A program made the translations under genes and the position numbers. A stretch of 64,000 nt of DNA from Sphaerisporangium fuscum. Its GTDB lineage: Bacteria; Actinomycetota; Actinomycetes; Streptosporangiales; Streptosporangiaceae. The stretch is from assembly GCF_018531465.1 (NCBI RefSeq), contig NZ_JAHDTF010000006.1, forward strand, positions 186,001 to 250,000, given 5' to 3'. This document shows positions 39,828 through 48,005 of this stretch, in pieces. A model generated the notes under the pieces. That model worked only from the letters and a program-made list of their open reading frames with translations. It searched no databases and was not told the DNA's origin. Every line of letters begins with the position of its first letter. The stretch's first letter is position 1.

Positions 39828-39984
39828 GGCCGATGTGGTTTGTGTCCCCCGGGCCGCAATTACCGCCTTCACGGAATACCGTTCGGCTGGAGCCGTGTTG
39901 TGCATCTCGCCGAGGAGGCGACCGCCACATCGGCCTAAACGTCCGCGCCCCGCGAGTCCACCTCGCGGGGCGCTTTCGTTGTAC
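39828..39984 (+). ncRNA. Predicted structured small RNA, unknown family
   Basis: GGCCGATGTGG (39828-39838) pairs perfectly with CCACATCGGCC (39925-39935), closing an 86-nt interior. Inside are three short hairpins: ACGG/CCGT around AATA (39871-39882), CGGC/GCCG around TGGA (39885-39896) and TCGCC/GGCGA with loop GAGGA (39907-39921). A perfect intrinsic terminator follows at 39945-39980. No ORF of note lies inside. A promoter sits at the right distance upstream. The layout is multi-branched, unlike 4.5S, tmRNA or the 6C motif as I know them. A leader RNA for plsC is less likely because the terminator is 96 bp before that gene. Confidence 0.55.
39945..39980 (+). terminator. Intrinsic terminator of the predicted small RNA
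   Basis: GCGCCCCGCGAG (39945-39956) and CTCGCGGGGCGC (39962-39973) form a perfect 12-bp stem with loop TCCAC, followed by TTTCGTT. Strong rho-independent terminators are infrequent in such high-GC genomes, so this one marks the end of a discrete transcript. Confidence 0.8.
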
Positions 39985-40075
39985 GACGATGTAACAGTTT
40001 GTGCGCGGGCGTAACACAAGGTTGCCTGTCGGGCCCGTATGGTTGACATTGTCGTCCGTCACATCGGGAGAGTCC

Positions 40076-40738
40076 GTGCTGTATCGCATCACGAAGATCG
40101 TCAGCAGCCCGTTCCTGCGGCTGCTGTGGCGCCCTCAGGTGACGGGCGCGTCCAACGTCCCGGCGGCGGGCGCGGGCATCCTCGCCTCCAACCACCTGTC
40201 CGTCCTCGACTCGGTCTTCCTGCCGCTGATGCTCCCCAGGCACGTCACCTTCGTCGCCAAGGCCGAGTACTTCACCGGCAACCGGCTGATGGCCATGTTC
40301 ATGCGCGGCACCGGGCAGATGGCGATCGACCGCGAGAGCGCCGCCGCCGCGCAGACGATGCTCGACGGGGCCGTGCAGGTGCTGAAGAACGGCGAACTGT
40401 TCGGCATCTACCCCGAGGGCACCCGCTCCCCCGACGGCCGGCTGTACCGCGGCAAGATCGGCGTCGCCTGGCTCGCGCTGACGACGGGCGCGCCGGTGAT
40501 CCCGGTCGCGATGGTCAACACCGACCGCGTGCTGCCGCCCGGCGCCTCGGTGCCGAGGATCGCCAAGATCGGCGTGCGCATCGGCGAGCCGATGACCTTC
40601 ACCGGCGACCCCGCCAAGGCCAAGGACCGCCGGGCGGTCACCGACGAGGTGATGAAGGCCATACAGCGGCTCTCGGGCCAGGAGTACGTCCCGGCGTACG
40701 CCACGAGCGTCAAGGAACGCGGCCAGAAGGCCGCCTGA
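40076..40738 (+). CDS. 1-acyl-sn-glycerol-3-phosphate acyltransferase family protein (PlsC-like)
   Basis: A 220-residue acyltransferase. The catalytic H(X)4D motif is NHLSVLDS, and the glycerophosphate-binding EGTRSPDG is present. The N-terminus LYRITKIVSSPFLRLLW is amphipathic, suiting a peripheral inner-membrane enzyme that makes phosphatidic acid. GTG 40076 is chosen for GGGAG (40066-40070). It is followed 114 bp later by a penicillin-binding protein gene. Confidence 0.9.
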   Translation: MLYRITKIVSSPFLRLLWRPQVTGASNVPAAGAGILASNHLSVLDSVFLPLMLPRHVTFVAKAEYFTGNRLMAMFMRGTGQMAIDRESAAAAQTMLDGAVQVLKNGELFGIYPEGTRSPDGRLYRGKIGVAWLALTTGAPVIPVAMVNTDRVLPPGASVPRIAKIGVRIGEPMTFTGDPAKAKDRRAVTDEVMKAIQRLSGQEYVPAYATSVKERGQKAA

Positions 40739-40852
40739 CCCCAGGTCCCGGACACCGCCAAGGGCAGGTCCGGAGTCCCGCAAAGCGGCCACCTCCGCCG
40801 CGGGCCGCGCTAGGCTCGTGGCCGAGCGACGTCGAGACACCGGGGGTAACGC

Positions 40853-42484
40853 GTGCCGCGCGGCCGTATCATCGCGATCACGTCCGTCGCCACCGTGCTG
40901 GCGGTGGGGGCCGCCGCCGGGGGCGCCTACTACGTCCTGCACACCAGGGGCAGCGCGCGGGAGACCGCCGGCCACTTCGCCGAGGCCTGGGCGCGCGGCG
41001 ACCGCGCCGCCATGCGGGCCGACCTCGCCGCCCCGGCGGCCGGGTTCGACGCAGCCTACGCCGAGCTCGCCAAGAACCTCAGCGTCCAGAAGACCAGCGT
41101 GAAGCTCGGCGAGGTCACCGACGCCGGGAACGAGCGCGCCAAGGCGTCCTACACCGCCACGCTGTCGCTGGCCGACCTCGGCGCCTGGACCTACACCGGG
41201 TCGTTCGACCTGGTGGTCAAGGACCGCCACTGGAAGGTCGCCTGGACCCCGCAGGCCGTCCACCCCGCGCTGGACGGCTCCACGCACCTGGCGCTGAAGA
41301 GCACCTGGCCGCAGCGGGCCGCGATCGAGGACGCCGGCGGGTCCCGCGTCGACCAGGGCGACGTGGGCGGCTCGGTCCAGCAGCTGGTCGGCTACCTCGA
41401 CAAGGCGAGCGCCAAGGACGCCGCCAGGCTGGGCGCGCCCTACAAGACGGGCGACGTGATCGGCAAGGCCGGGCTGCAGCAGACGTTCCAGAAGCAGCTG
41501 GCCGGCGTCCCGACCACCGAGATCGTGGTCACCGACGGCGCCAAGAAGGCCGTCAGGACGCTCAAGAGCATCGAGGGCTTTCCCGGCACCCCCGTGCGCA
41601 TCAGCCTCGACCCGCGGGCCCAGAAGGCCGCCGTCGAAGGCGTGCGCAAGCTCGACAAGCCGGCCTCGCTGGTCGCGATCCGGCCCTCCACCGGCGAGAT
41701 CCTCGCAGTGGTCAACAACCGCGGCGGGTTCAACCGGGCACTGGAGGGCGGCTACCCTCCGGGGTCGACGTTCAAGGTGATCACCGCGGCCGGGCTGCTC
41801 GCCGAGGGGCTCACCCCCGAGCAGAAGGTCACCTGCCCCAAGAGCGCCAACGTCGGGGGGCTGCCGATCCGCAACTCCGACCACGAGGCGTTCGGGTCGC
41901 TGACGTTCCTCGACTCCTTCGCCCACTCCTGCAACACGACCTTCGCCCCCCTGGCCGCCCAGCACCTCAGCGCCGCCAAGCTGTACGACATCGCCACCAA
42001 GATGGGCTTCAACCAGCCGCTCAACATCGGCGTGCCGGTGCCCAGGGGCAGCATGCCGAAGGCCACCAGCGACGCCGAGCTCGCGGCCGAGTCCTTCGGC
42101 CAGGCCCGCATCACCGCCAGCCCCCTGGTGATGGCGAGTGTCGCGGCCGCGGTGGCCGACGGCACCTGGCGCCCGCCGACCCTGGTCACCTCGATCAAGC
42201 AGAAGGCCCAGCCCCAGCAGCTGCCCGGGACGGTCGCGCAGGGCCTGCGCACGATGATGGCGGCCGTGGTGACCAAGGGCACGGCCAAGAGGGCCGGGCT
42301 GCCCAAGGGCACCGCCGGCAAGACGGGCACCGCGCAGTTCGGCACCGGCCCCAAGCTCGACACGCACGCCTGGTTCATCGGGTTCCGCGGCGACGTGGCC
42401 TTCGCCGTGGTGGTCGAGGCGGGTGGCGCGGGCGGCGAGGTGGCCGCCCCGGCCGCGGCCCGTTTCCTGCGCGGCGTCGGCTAG
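40853..42484 (+). CDS. Class B penicillin-binding protein (PBP2a/MecA-like)
   Basis: A 543-residue bifunctional-looking protein: one N-terminal transmembrane anchor (about 7-28), an NTF2-like MecA N-terminal domain (about 35-140), a PBP dimer/linker region, and a C-terminal transpeptidase. The catalytic motifs are Ser305 in PGSTFK, Ser359 in HSCN and Lys490 in GKTGTAQ. It cross-links peptidoglycan at the outer face of the membrane. The MecA-type N-domain occurs in many actinobacterial PBPs and does not by itself prove beta-lactam resistance. GTG 40853 has a G-rich site upstream. Confidence 0.93.
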   Translation: MPRGRIIAITSVATVLAVGAAAGGAYYVLHTRGSARETAGHFAEAWARGDRAAMRADLAAPAAGFDAAYAELAKNLSVQKTSVKLGEVTDAGNERAKASYTATLSLADLGAWTYTGSFDLVVKDRHWKVAWTPQAVHPALDGSTHLALKSTWPQRAAIEDAGGSRVDQGDVGGSVQQLVGYLDKASAKDAARLGAPYKTGDVIGKAGLQQTFQKQLAGVPTTEIVVTDGAKKAVRTLKSIEGFPGTPVRISLDPRAQKAAVEGVRKLDKPASLVAIRPSTGEILAVVNNRGGFNRALEGGYPPGSTFKVITAAGLLAEGLTPEQKVTCPKSANVGGLPIRNSDHEAFGSLTFLDSFAHSCNTTFAPLAAQHLSAAKLYDIATKMGFNQPLNIGVPVPRGSMPKATSDAELAAESFGQARITASPLVMASVAAAVADGTWRPPTLVTSIKQKAQPQQLPGTVAQGLRTMMAAVVTKGTAKRAGLPKGTAGKTGTAQFGTGPKLDTHAWFIGFRGDVAFAVVVEAGGAGGEVAAPAAARFLRGVG

Positions 42485-42549
42485 CCGACGCCGCGACGGC
42501 GGCGGGAGCGTACGGGGGATCCGGGGGACGCACGTCGCCGGCCGGCGGC

Positions 42550-42828
42550 TCACATGGGCAGGGCCGCCGCGTCGTTGCGGAAGACCATGATCAGCAGGGT
42601 CGTGATGAGAGTGGCGATCAGCAGCCAGCTCACCAGGATGATGACCGTGGACCTGCTGGGACGGCGCCGCAGGCGGCCCGCGCGGGCGGCACGCCTGCGC
42701 CGGCCGGTCTCCTTGCGCTGCAGACGCTCGTTGAACGACTCGAGCCGGGCGGCGAGTCGCGGATCCTCGTCGGCGAGGTAACTCTCGATCTGCGCAAGCA
42801 TTCGCTCCTCGTCCTGCGACCAGGCCAT
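42550..42828 (-). CDS. DUF3040 family small membrane protein
   Basis: A 92-residue protein of the DUF3040 family: SQDEERMLAQIESYLADEDPRLAARL is the conserved N-terminal signature, followed by a very basic stretch (ETGRRRRAARAGRLRRRPSR) and one transmembrane helix (STVIILVSWLLIATLITTLLIMV). Function unknown; widespread in actinobacteria. It converges on the PBP gene. Confidence 0.88.
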   Translation of the reverse strand: MAWSQDEERMLAQIESYLADEDPRLAARLESFNERLQRKETGRRRRAARAGRLRRRPSRSTVIILVSWLLIATLITTLLIMVFRNDAAALPM

Positions 42829-43271
42829 GCCCAACCTCCCGGCAGCGCAAGCGGTGTGACGACGATCCTCCCCCAACTCGAAGATCTTTAGCCGTTTCCT
42901 GGGCCGGTTTTTGCCGTCGGTTTCAAGACGGTGCGCACGAGCCGGTCAAGGTCCCGCAAAACGTCCGGGATCGTGAGAGTTTCCCCAGGTCGGAGCGGTA
43001 TGGCCCAAGCGGGCCTTTCCTCCTGCCCTGTCGGCCCCCACCCGGGTCCGTGCGATCAGCCCCGAAGGTGTCGTTCCGTGGCGCCCGGCGGCCGACCGGG
43101 GAGCCGGCAGGCCCGAGCCGGTCAGGAACGAAGAAGCGCCGGTCCCGGAGCCCTTCGTAGGGTGATCTCATTCGCACGACCCCTTACGCGATCCTCAAGC
43201 CCGCCGGCGCCCTGCCGTGGGGTGGAGAACCCGCGAACTCCCCAGCCCGGCAAGAAAGGTAGTCACACGAC
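42829..43271. other. 443-bp intergenic region
   Basis: It contains the promoter side of the DUF3040 gene (AT-richer near 42,885-42,925) and, at 43,245-43,265, an AAGAAAGG-type site for the DoxX gene. Between them is G/C-rich sequence with short open frames but no recognisable gene or RNA. Confidence 0.5.
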
Positions 43272-43865
43272 ATGAACCGACACGTCAGCGAGAACGTCCT
43301 CGTCGTCGAGCCCGTCGAGCCCGTCGAGCCCGTCGAGCAGCGGCCCAGGGCGCGCCGGACGAGGTTCAGGCTCAACGGCGCGCTTTGGTCACTTCAAGCG
43401 CTGTTCGGCTTCTTCTTCGCCGGCAGCGGCTTCGGCAAAGTGCTGCTGTACGACGATGCTCTGTACGCGGCGGCACCCCGGGCCGTGGCCTGGTACGCCG
43501 CGGTGCCGCAACCCCTGATCGTCTTCATCGGGGTCTGTGAGGTGCTCGGCGGCGTCGGCGTGATCCTGCCGGCGATGACGGGCGTCAGGCCGAAGCTGAC
43601 GCCGCTCGCCGCCGCCGGCCTGACGCTGACGATGATCCTCGCGGCCGGTTTCCACATCATGCGCGGCGAATACGAACTGGTGCCCGCGAATCTCCTGCTG
43701 GGAGGCCTCGGGGCGTTCATCGCCGTCGGGCGGGGGAGGCTGAGGCCCGTCGCACCCGCGACCCTCACCACCTCCCGCGTACTCAAGTCGCTCGCGGTCC
43801 TCGGCGCACTGGTCCTGCTGGTGTTCGCTCCGACCTGGTACACGATGACCAACGTCCAGTTCTGA
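43272..43865 (+). CDS. DoxX-like family membrane protein
   Basis: A 197-residue protein with four predicted transmembrane helices. The first includes LQALFGFFFAGSGFGKVL, the DoxX-like signature. The hydrophilic N-terminus carries an EPVEPVEPVE run from perfect 9-bp repeats (43308-43337). DoxX-like proteins are small inner-membrane proteins linked to redox or stress. ATG 43272 follows AAGAAAGG. It is a lone gene. Confidence 0.82.
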   Translation: MNRHVSENVLVVEPVEPVEPVEQRPRARRTRFRLNGALWSLQALFGFFFAGSGFGKVLLYDDALYAAAPRAVAWYAAVPQPLIVFIGVCEVLGGVGVILPAMTGVRPKLTPLAAAGLTLTMILAAGFHIMRGEYELVPANLLLGGLGAFIAVGRGRLRPVAPATLTTSRVLKSLAVLGALVLLVFAPTWYTMTNVQF

Positions 43866-44039
43866 TCGGCTGAGCGCCGGCCGATCGCCCTGCGGCCGTT
43901 CCCACCCTGCTCCGGCTCGGCGCCGTCGTCCGGGCGCGGTCCCTCGCGCCGGACCGCCGCCACCCGAACCGGCCGGGATCTGGTCGTAGGGGAACACGGC
44001 AGCGTCACACCCCTCATGCCCTTGCCCGGCCCACTCTCT

Positions 44040-44077
44040 AACGAACTGACCAACAGAACCAATTTGGTCAGTTCGTT
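44040..44077. promoter_or_regulatory. TetR-type operator upstream of the flavin monooxygenase
   Basis: AACGAACTGACCAA (44040-44053) and TTGGTCAGTTCGTT (44064-44077) are perfect 14-bp inverted repeats with a 10-bp spacer, ending 38 bp before the monooxygenase start. It is a strong candidate site for the TetR protein encoded by the second gene of this operon. Confidence 0.7.
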
Positions 44078-44115
44078 TGATAGGTTCGCTGCGGCAGCAC
44101 AGGAAGGGAGACGTC

Positions 44116-45348
44116 ATGGAAAGAACAACGGGGCGTGGCCGCGCCCTGGTGGTCGGGCTGGGCATCGCCGGCATCGCCACCGCGTTGCGGCTGCGCCAGG
44201 TCGGCTGGGAACCGGTGGTGGTGGAACGCGCGCCCGCGCGCCGCTCCAGCGGGTATTTCATCGTCCTGTTCGGCGCCGGCATCGCCTCGGCCCGGCGGCT
44301 GGGCGTGCTGGAGGCCATCGGCGACCGCAGCGGCCCCCATGTCACCAGCTACGAGGTGGACCGCGCGGGGCGCCGCCGTCCCGGCATGAACCCCTTCGCC
44401 ATGGCCGCGGGCCCCCGGCCGCTGCTGCGCGGCGATGTCGAGCGGGGGTTGTTCGCGGCGCTGCCGGACGATGTGGAGATCCGCTACTCCACCGTCCCCA
44501 CCCACATCGCGCAGGACGACACCGCGGCGGAGGTGACGCTGCACGACACGGCCGCCGGCACCACCGTCACCGAGCGGTTCGACCTGGTCGTGGGCGCCGA
44601 CGGGATGCGCTCCACGGTGCGCAGGCTCGTCTTCGGCCCCGAGGAATACCTGCACCCGCTGAACTACATGATCGGCGCCACCGTGCTGGACGGCCCGGTC
44701 GACGGCTTCGGCCTGCACGAAGGCCTGGTCCTGGCGGAGCCGGGCCGTTCGGTGTGGGCCTTCCCGTTCGCCGATCACGCCCCGAGCCTGCTGTTCTCCT
44801 ACCGCACCGGCGACATCGACGCCGAGTTCCGCCGCCCGCCGATCGAGTCCATCCGGGCCGCCTTCGGCCCCGAACCCACCGGCCCCCTGCTGGAAGGGCT
44901 GCTGACGCGCTACGAGCAGGCACCCGACGCGCTGTTCGATTCGGTGCAGCAGGTCAGGATGCCGCGCTGGCACCGCGGCCGGGTCGTTCTGATCGGCGAC
45001 TCCGCCTGGTGCGTCACCCTGTACGCGGGCATGGGCGCCTCCAGCGGCATGGCCGGGGGCGAACTGCTGGGCACCATGCTGCAGCGCCACCCCGGCGACC
45101 TGCCCGGCGCGCTACGGGCCTGGGAGGCCCGCATGAGGCCGTTCATCCACCTGCAGCAGGACAGCGCCCTGCCCGGGCGCCGCATCTTCACCCCGCACGA
45201 CCGCAAGGAGTATCTCCTGCGGGCGGGGATGATGCGCCTGATGCGGATGCCGGGCGTCGGCAAGGCGATGGGCAGGAGAATGTTCAACGGCAAGGACATG
45301 CGGGCCAAGAACATCGACGTCGCCGCCCTTCCGGCCCGGACGTCCTGA
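44116..45348 (+). CDS. FAD-dependent aromatic hydroxylase / monooxygenase
   Basis: A 410-residue class A flavoprotein monooxygenase. The N-terminal dinucleotide fold is VVGLGIAGIATALRLRQVGWEPVVVER, the DG motif is GADGMRSTVRR, and the GD motif VVLIGDSAWC contacts the FAD ribityl chain. It hydroxylates or inactivates small aromatic or polyketide molecules using NAD(P)H and O2. ATG 44116 follows AGGAAGGGAG. It is co-transcribed with the TetR gene 25 bp downstream. Relatives include tetracycline-modifying TetX-like enzymes and antibiotic tailoring oxygenases, but it is 14 kb from the PKS block. Confidence 0.9.
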   Translation: MERTTGRGRALVVGLGIAGIATALRLRQVGWEPVVVERAPARRSSGYFIVLFGAGIASARRLGVLEAIGDRSGPHVTSYEVDRAGRRRPGMNPFAMAAGPRPLLRGDVERGLFAALPDDVEIRYSTVPTHIAQDDTAAEVTLHDTAAGTTVTERFDLVVGADGMRSTVRRLVFGPEEYLHPLNYMIGATVLDGPVDGFGLHEGLVLAEPGRSVWAFPFADHAPSLLFSYRTGDIDAEFRRPPIESIRAAFGPEPTGPLLEGLLTRYEQAPDALFDSVQQVRMPRWHRGRVVLIGDSAWCVTLYAGMGASSGMAGGELLGTMLQRHPGDLPGALRAWEARMRPFIHLQQDSALPGRRIFTPHDRKEYLLRAGMMRLMRMPGVGKAMGRRMFNGKDMRAKNIDVAALPARTS

Positions 45349-45373
45349 CAGCACGAAAACGGAGGACAGCACG

Positions 45374-46093
45374 GTGAGCCAACTGGTCGAACACCACTCG
45401 CACAAAGCCGCCCGCATCCTGGACAGCACACGCGCGCTGGTGTCCGACCACGGCGTACGCAAGGTCACCGTCAGCGAGATCGCCGCGGCGGCCGGGGTCG
45501 GCAAGGGCACCGTCTACCTGTACTGGCCCACCAAGGAGGACCTCATCCTCGGCCTGTTCGCCCGCGAACTGCTGGCCTTCCTGGAGGAGGTCATCGCCCG
45601 CATCACCGCCGACCCCGCCGCCGTACGGCCGCGCCACCTGGCCCCGCTGCTGATCCGCACCGGGCTGCGCTCCCCGCTGGCACGCCGCCTCACCGTCAAG
45701 GACGCCGAACTGCTGCGGCTGCTCACCGAGCAGGCCGGCGACCGCGACCTGTTCGACCGCACCCAGCCCAGCGCCATGTGCGAGGCGGTGATGCCGATCC
45801 TGCGCCGGCACGGCCTGATCCGCCAGGACCGCCCGCTGGCCGATCAGTCCTACGCCATGCACGCCGTGCTCGTCGGCTTCGGCGCCGCCATGTCCGTCCC
45901 GGACTCCGCGCCGCACAGCGCCGGCGACCCCGGCGACGTCCTCGCCGACACCGTGGCCCTGCTGCTCGAACCCGCGGTCGCCCCCGCCGAGCAGGCCGTC
46001 ACCGCGGCCGCCGGTGACACCGTCGCCGTCTTCCGCCGGACCAGGGACGCCGTTCTGGCGATCATCGACCGCAGCCAGACCCTCCAACAGTGA
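45374..46093 (+). CDS. TetR-family transcriptional regulator
   Basis: A 239-residue regulator from GTG 45374. The N-terminal helix-turn-helix (about 10-60) reads ILDSTRALVSDHGVRKVTVSEIAAAAGVGKGTVYLYWPTK (split by family convention into helices 1-4). The C-terminal ligand domain has no recognised specificity. Autoregulation through the 44040-44077 palindrome is likely, with induction by a substrate of the upstream monooxygenase. Confidence 0.9.
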   Translation: MSQLVEHHSHKAARILDSTRALVSDHGVRKVTVSEIAAAAGVGKGTVYLYWPTKEDLILGLFARELLAFLEEVIARITADPAAVRPRHLAPLLIRTGLRSPLARRLTVKDAELLRLLTEQAGDRDLFDRTQPSAMCEAVMPILRRHGLIRQDRPLADQSYAMHAVLVGFGAAMSVPDSAPHSAGDPGDVLADTVALLLEPAVAPAEQAVTAAAGDTVAVFRRTRDAVLAIIDRSQTLQQ

Positions 46094-46193
46094 CCCCGGC
46101 ACGCTCCCTCGGTGGTCGCGGCGAACTGGGCGGGGTGGCCAGGGGCGGAGGGACTTCGCCGGCGGTGACGGCGCGGCCGCGCGGCGGAGGGTG

Positions 46194-47678
46194 TCAGGCG
46201 TCCTGGGGGACGGTGTCGCCGACGGGAACGGCCGCCCGGTCGCCGGCGGCGTACCGGGCGCGGGCGATCCCCCAGCCGACGAGGGCCGCCGCGACGATGG
46301 TGAGGCTGAGGCCCGCGATGGTGACGGCGCGGTGGAACTCGCCGGTCTGCCGCGGGCTCCACTGTGAGGTGGCGATGTCCCCGGTGAACAGGGCGGCGAG
46401 GATCGTTCCGGTGATGGCGATGCCGGCGCCGGAGGTGACCTCGGTGGCGGTGTCGACGAGCGCGGTGCCGATCGTGGTCCGGTTCGCGGGCAGGCCGCGG
46501 ACCACGTTGAGCCCGGCGACGACGCCGACCACGCGCATCCCGGCCGCCACGAGGACGAGCGCGATCGCGACCCACGGGTAGCCGAACCGGCCGAGCAGGC
46601 CATAGACGGCGAGGCCGGACACGACCGCCGCGGCGCTGATCCAGGCGGCCCGGTCCAGGCCGGCGCGCCGCACGAACGGGTCGACGATCGCGCTGCCCGC
46701 GACGAGGACGACGACCTGCGGCAGCATCCCGATGGCGGCCAGTGCGGGCGTCCAGCCCCAGTCGAGCTGCAGCTGCAGCGTCACCATGTAACCGAGTCCG
46801 GCGGTCGCCAGCCCGGCGGCGGCCTTGTAGGCCAGGCCGCTGGAAACCAGGGGAAGGGCGAGGAGTCTCAGGTCGAGCAGCGGATGGCGGGTCAGGCGCT
46901 CGCGCAGGACGAAGCCGATCGCCGTCACGGCGGCCGCGGCGGTGGCCGCCCAGGGCGCCCAGGAGCCGGCGCCCTCGTCCACGAACAGCGTCGGCGCGAG
47001 GAGCGCGAACACGATCGCCGCCGTGCCCAGCAGCATCCCGGGGACGTCGAGGGTGTCGCGGTGGAGGCCGGCCGGGTCGTCGGCGGCGATGCCGGAGCGC
47101 ACGCCGAGGAACGCGAGCACGGCGACCGGCACGTTCACCAGCAGCAGGACCTGCCAGGGCACGATCGCCAGCACCAGGCCGCCCGCCGTCGGGCCGATCG
47201 CGAGCCCGACCAGGCCGACGGTCGAGATGAGGGTCAGCGCGCGCAGGCGCGGGCCGTCCTCGTCGAACAGCCGGAACGCCAGCGCCATCGATCCCGGGGT
47301 CGTCATCGCCGCGGCGGCCCCCATCGCCGCCCGGACGGCGATCAGCTGCCCGGCGGTGGCGACCAGGGCGGTCGCCAGGCTCGCCAGTCCGAGCAGGACC
47401 AGCCCGATCAGCATGATCCGCCGCCGGCCGAACCGGTCGGCGATCGCGCCGAACGCCAGCATCAACCCGCCGAACACGACCGCGTAGGCGCCCGTCACCC
47501 ACTGCAACGCGGTCGTCGAGGCGTGCAGCTCGCGCCCGATCACGGGCAGGGCGACGTTCAGGATCGAGTTGTCCAGCATCTCGAAGAGGAACACCGCCGA
47601 CAGCCCCGCCAGCGCGACCCACGCCTCCCGCAGCGACCGGGGAGTACGACCCGGCCGGTCCGCGGCCGTCTCATTCAT
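46194..47678 (-). CDS. DHA2-family MFS multidrug exporter (EmrB/QacA type)
   Basis: A 494-residue protein with about 14 transmembrane helices. Visible signatures: FLFEMLDNSILNVALPVIGREL (motif D1-like), ADRFGRRRIMLIG (motif A) and a motif C region GLVGLAIGPTAGGLVLAIVPW. ATG 47678 lies 6 nt after GAAGGAG; an upstream GTG (47693) is less likely. It probably exports toxic compounds by proton antiport. It converges with the TetR gene, and an imperfect inverted repeat lies in its promoter. Confidence 0.9.
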   Translation of the reverse strand: MNETAADRPGRTPRSLREAWVALAGLSAVFLFEMLDNSILNVALPVIGRELHASTTALQWVTGAYAVVFGGLMLAFGAIADRFGRRRIMLIGLVLLGLASLATALVATAGQLIAVRAAMGAAAAMTTPGSMALAFRLFDEDGPRLRALTLISTVGLVGLAIGPTAGGLVLAIVPWQVLLLVNVPVAVLAFLGVRSGIAADDPAGLHRDTLDVPGMLLGTAAIVFALLAPTLFVDEGAGSWAPWAATAAAAVTAIGFVLRERLTRHPLLDLRLLALPLVSSGLAYKAAAGLATAGLGYMVTLQLQLDWGWTPALAAIGMLPQVVVLVAGSAIVDPFVRRAGLDRAAWISAAAVVSGLAVYGLLGRFGYPWVAIALVLVAAGMRVVGVVAGLNVVRGLPANRTTIGTALVDTATEVTSGAGIAITGTILAALFTGDIATSQWSPRQTGEFHRAVTIAGLSLTIVAAALVGWGIARARYAAGDRAAVPVGDTVPQDA

Positions 47679-47723
47679 GGAGGACTCCTTCACGTCGTGA
47701 TCCGGCTGGGACCTCGCCGCTAC

Positions 47724-47751
47724 CTTATGTGACTAAATTGAGTGACACAAG
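47724..47751. promoter_or_regulatory. Operator-like imperfect inverted repeat upstream of the DHA2 exporter
   Basis: CTTATGTGAC (47724-47733) and GTGACACAAG (47742-47751) match as an inverted repeat at 8 of 10 positions around TAAATTGA. The AT-rich centre and place 46 bp before the start suit a MarR/TetR repressor; no such gene is adjacent. Confidence 0.4.
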
Positions 47752-47980
47752 CAAGTGGGCGCGTGACGGAGTCACGGCGTGCGGGCCGGCGGCCGGGCGA
47801 GGCGTCATCAGGGTGATGGCGACGGCGGAAGGCGGGAAAGGGTCACAGCTGTGCGGCCGTATGGACGACCCGGCAGCATCCCGACCTCGTATGCGCCGGA
47901 GTCCCGCCGCACGTGCCGCCGCAGCTCGTTCAGCAGGTCGAGATCATGGGTGGCGGGCACGGCGGGGTTTGCGATCTGCA

Positions 47981-47996
47981 TCGAACTTCTGTTCTA
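47981..47996. promoter_or_regulatory. SOS-box-like site (LexA) upstream of the radical SAM gene
   Basis: TCGAAC-TTCT-GTTCTA matches the actinobacterial LexA consensus TCGAAC-N4-GTTCGA with one mismatch. TCTAAT (47993-47998) is a plausible overlapping -10, and ATG 48006 would be leaderless. Confidence 0.55.
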
Positions 47997-48005
47997 ATTG
48001 CGGGC

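Noticed and set aside
39828..39935. tRNA or tmRNA interpretation of the closed multi-branch fold
   Set aside because: No 7-bp acceptor with CCA-type end, no TTC-arm consensus and no anticodon loop geometry, so a generic ncRNA call is safer.
40853..42484. Calling the PBP a methicillin-resistance determinant because of its MecA-type N-domain
   Set aside because: This domain architecture is common in ordinary actinobacterial class B PBPs; resistance cannot be inferred from it.
42923..43177. Minus-strand 84-codon frame in the DUF3040-DoxX spacer
   Set aside because: Arg/Gly-rich translation without ribosome site or family.
47817..47960. Minus-strand 48-codon frame starting GTG 47960, divergent from the radical SAM gene
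   Set aside because: The first 25 residues look real but the frame ends quickly with no domain; possibly a broken gene start, too weak to annotate.
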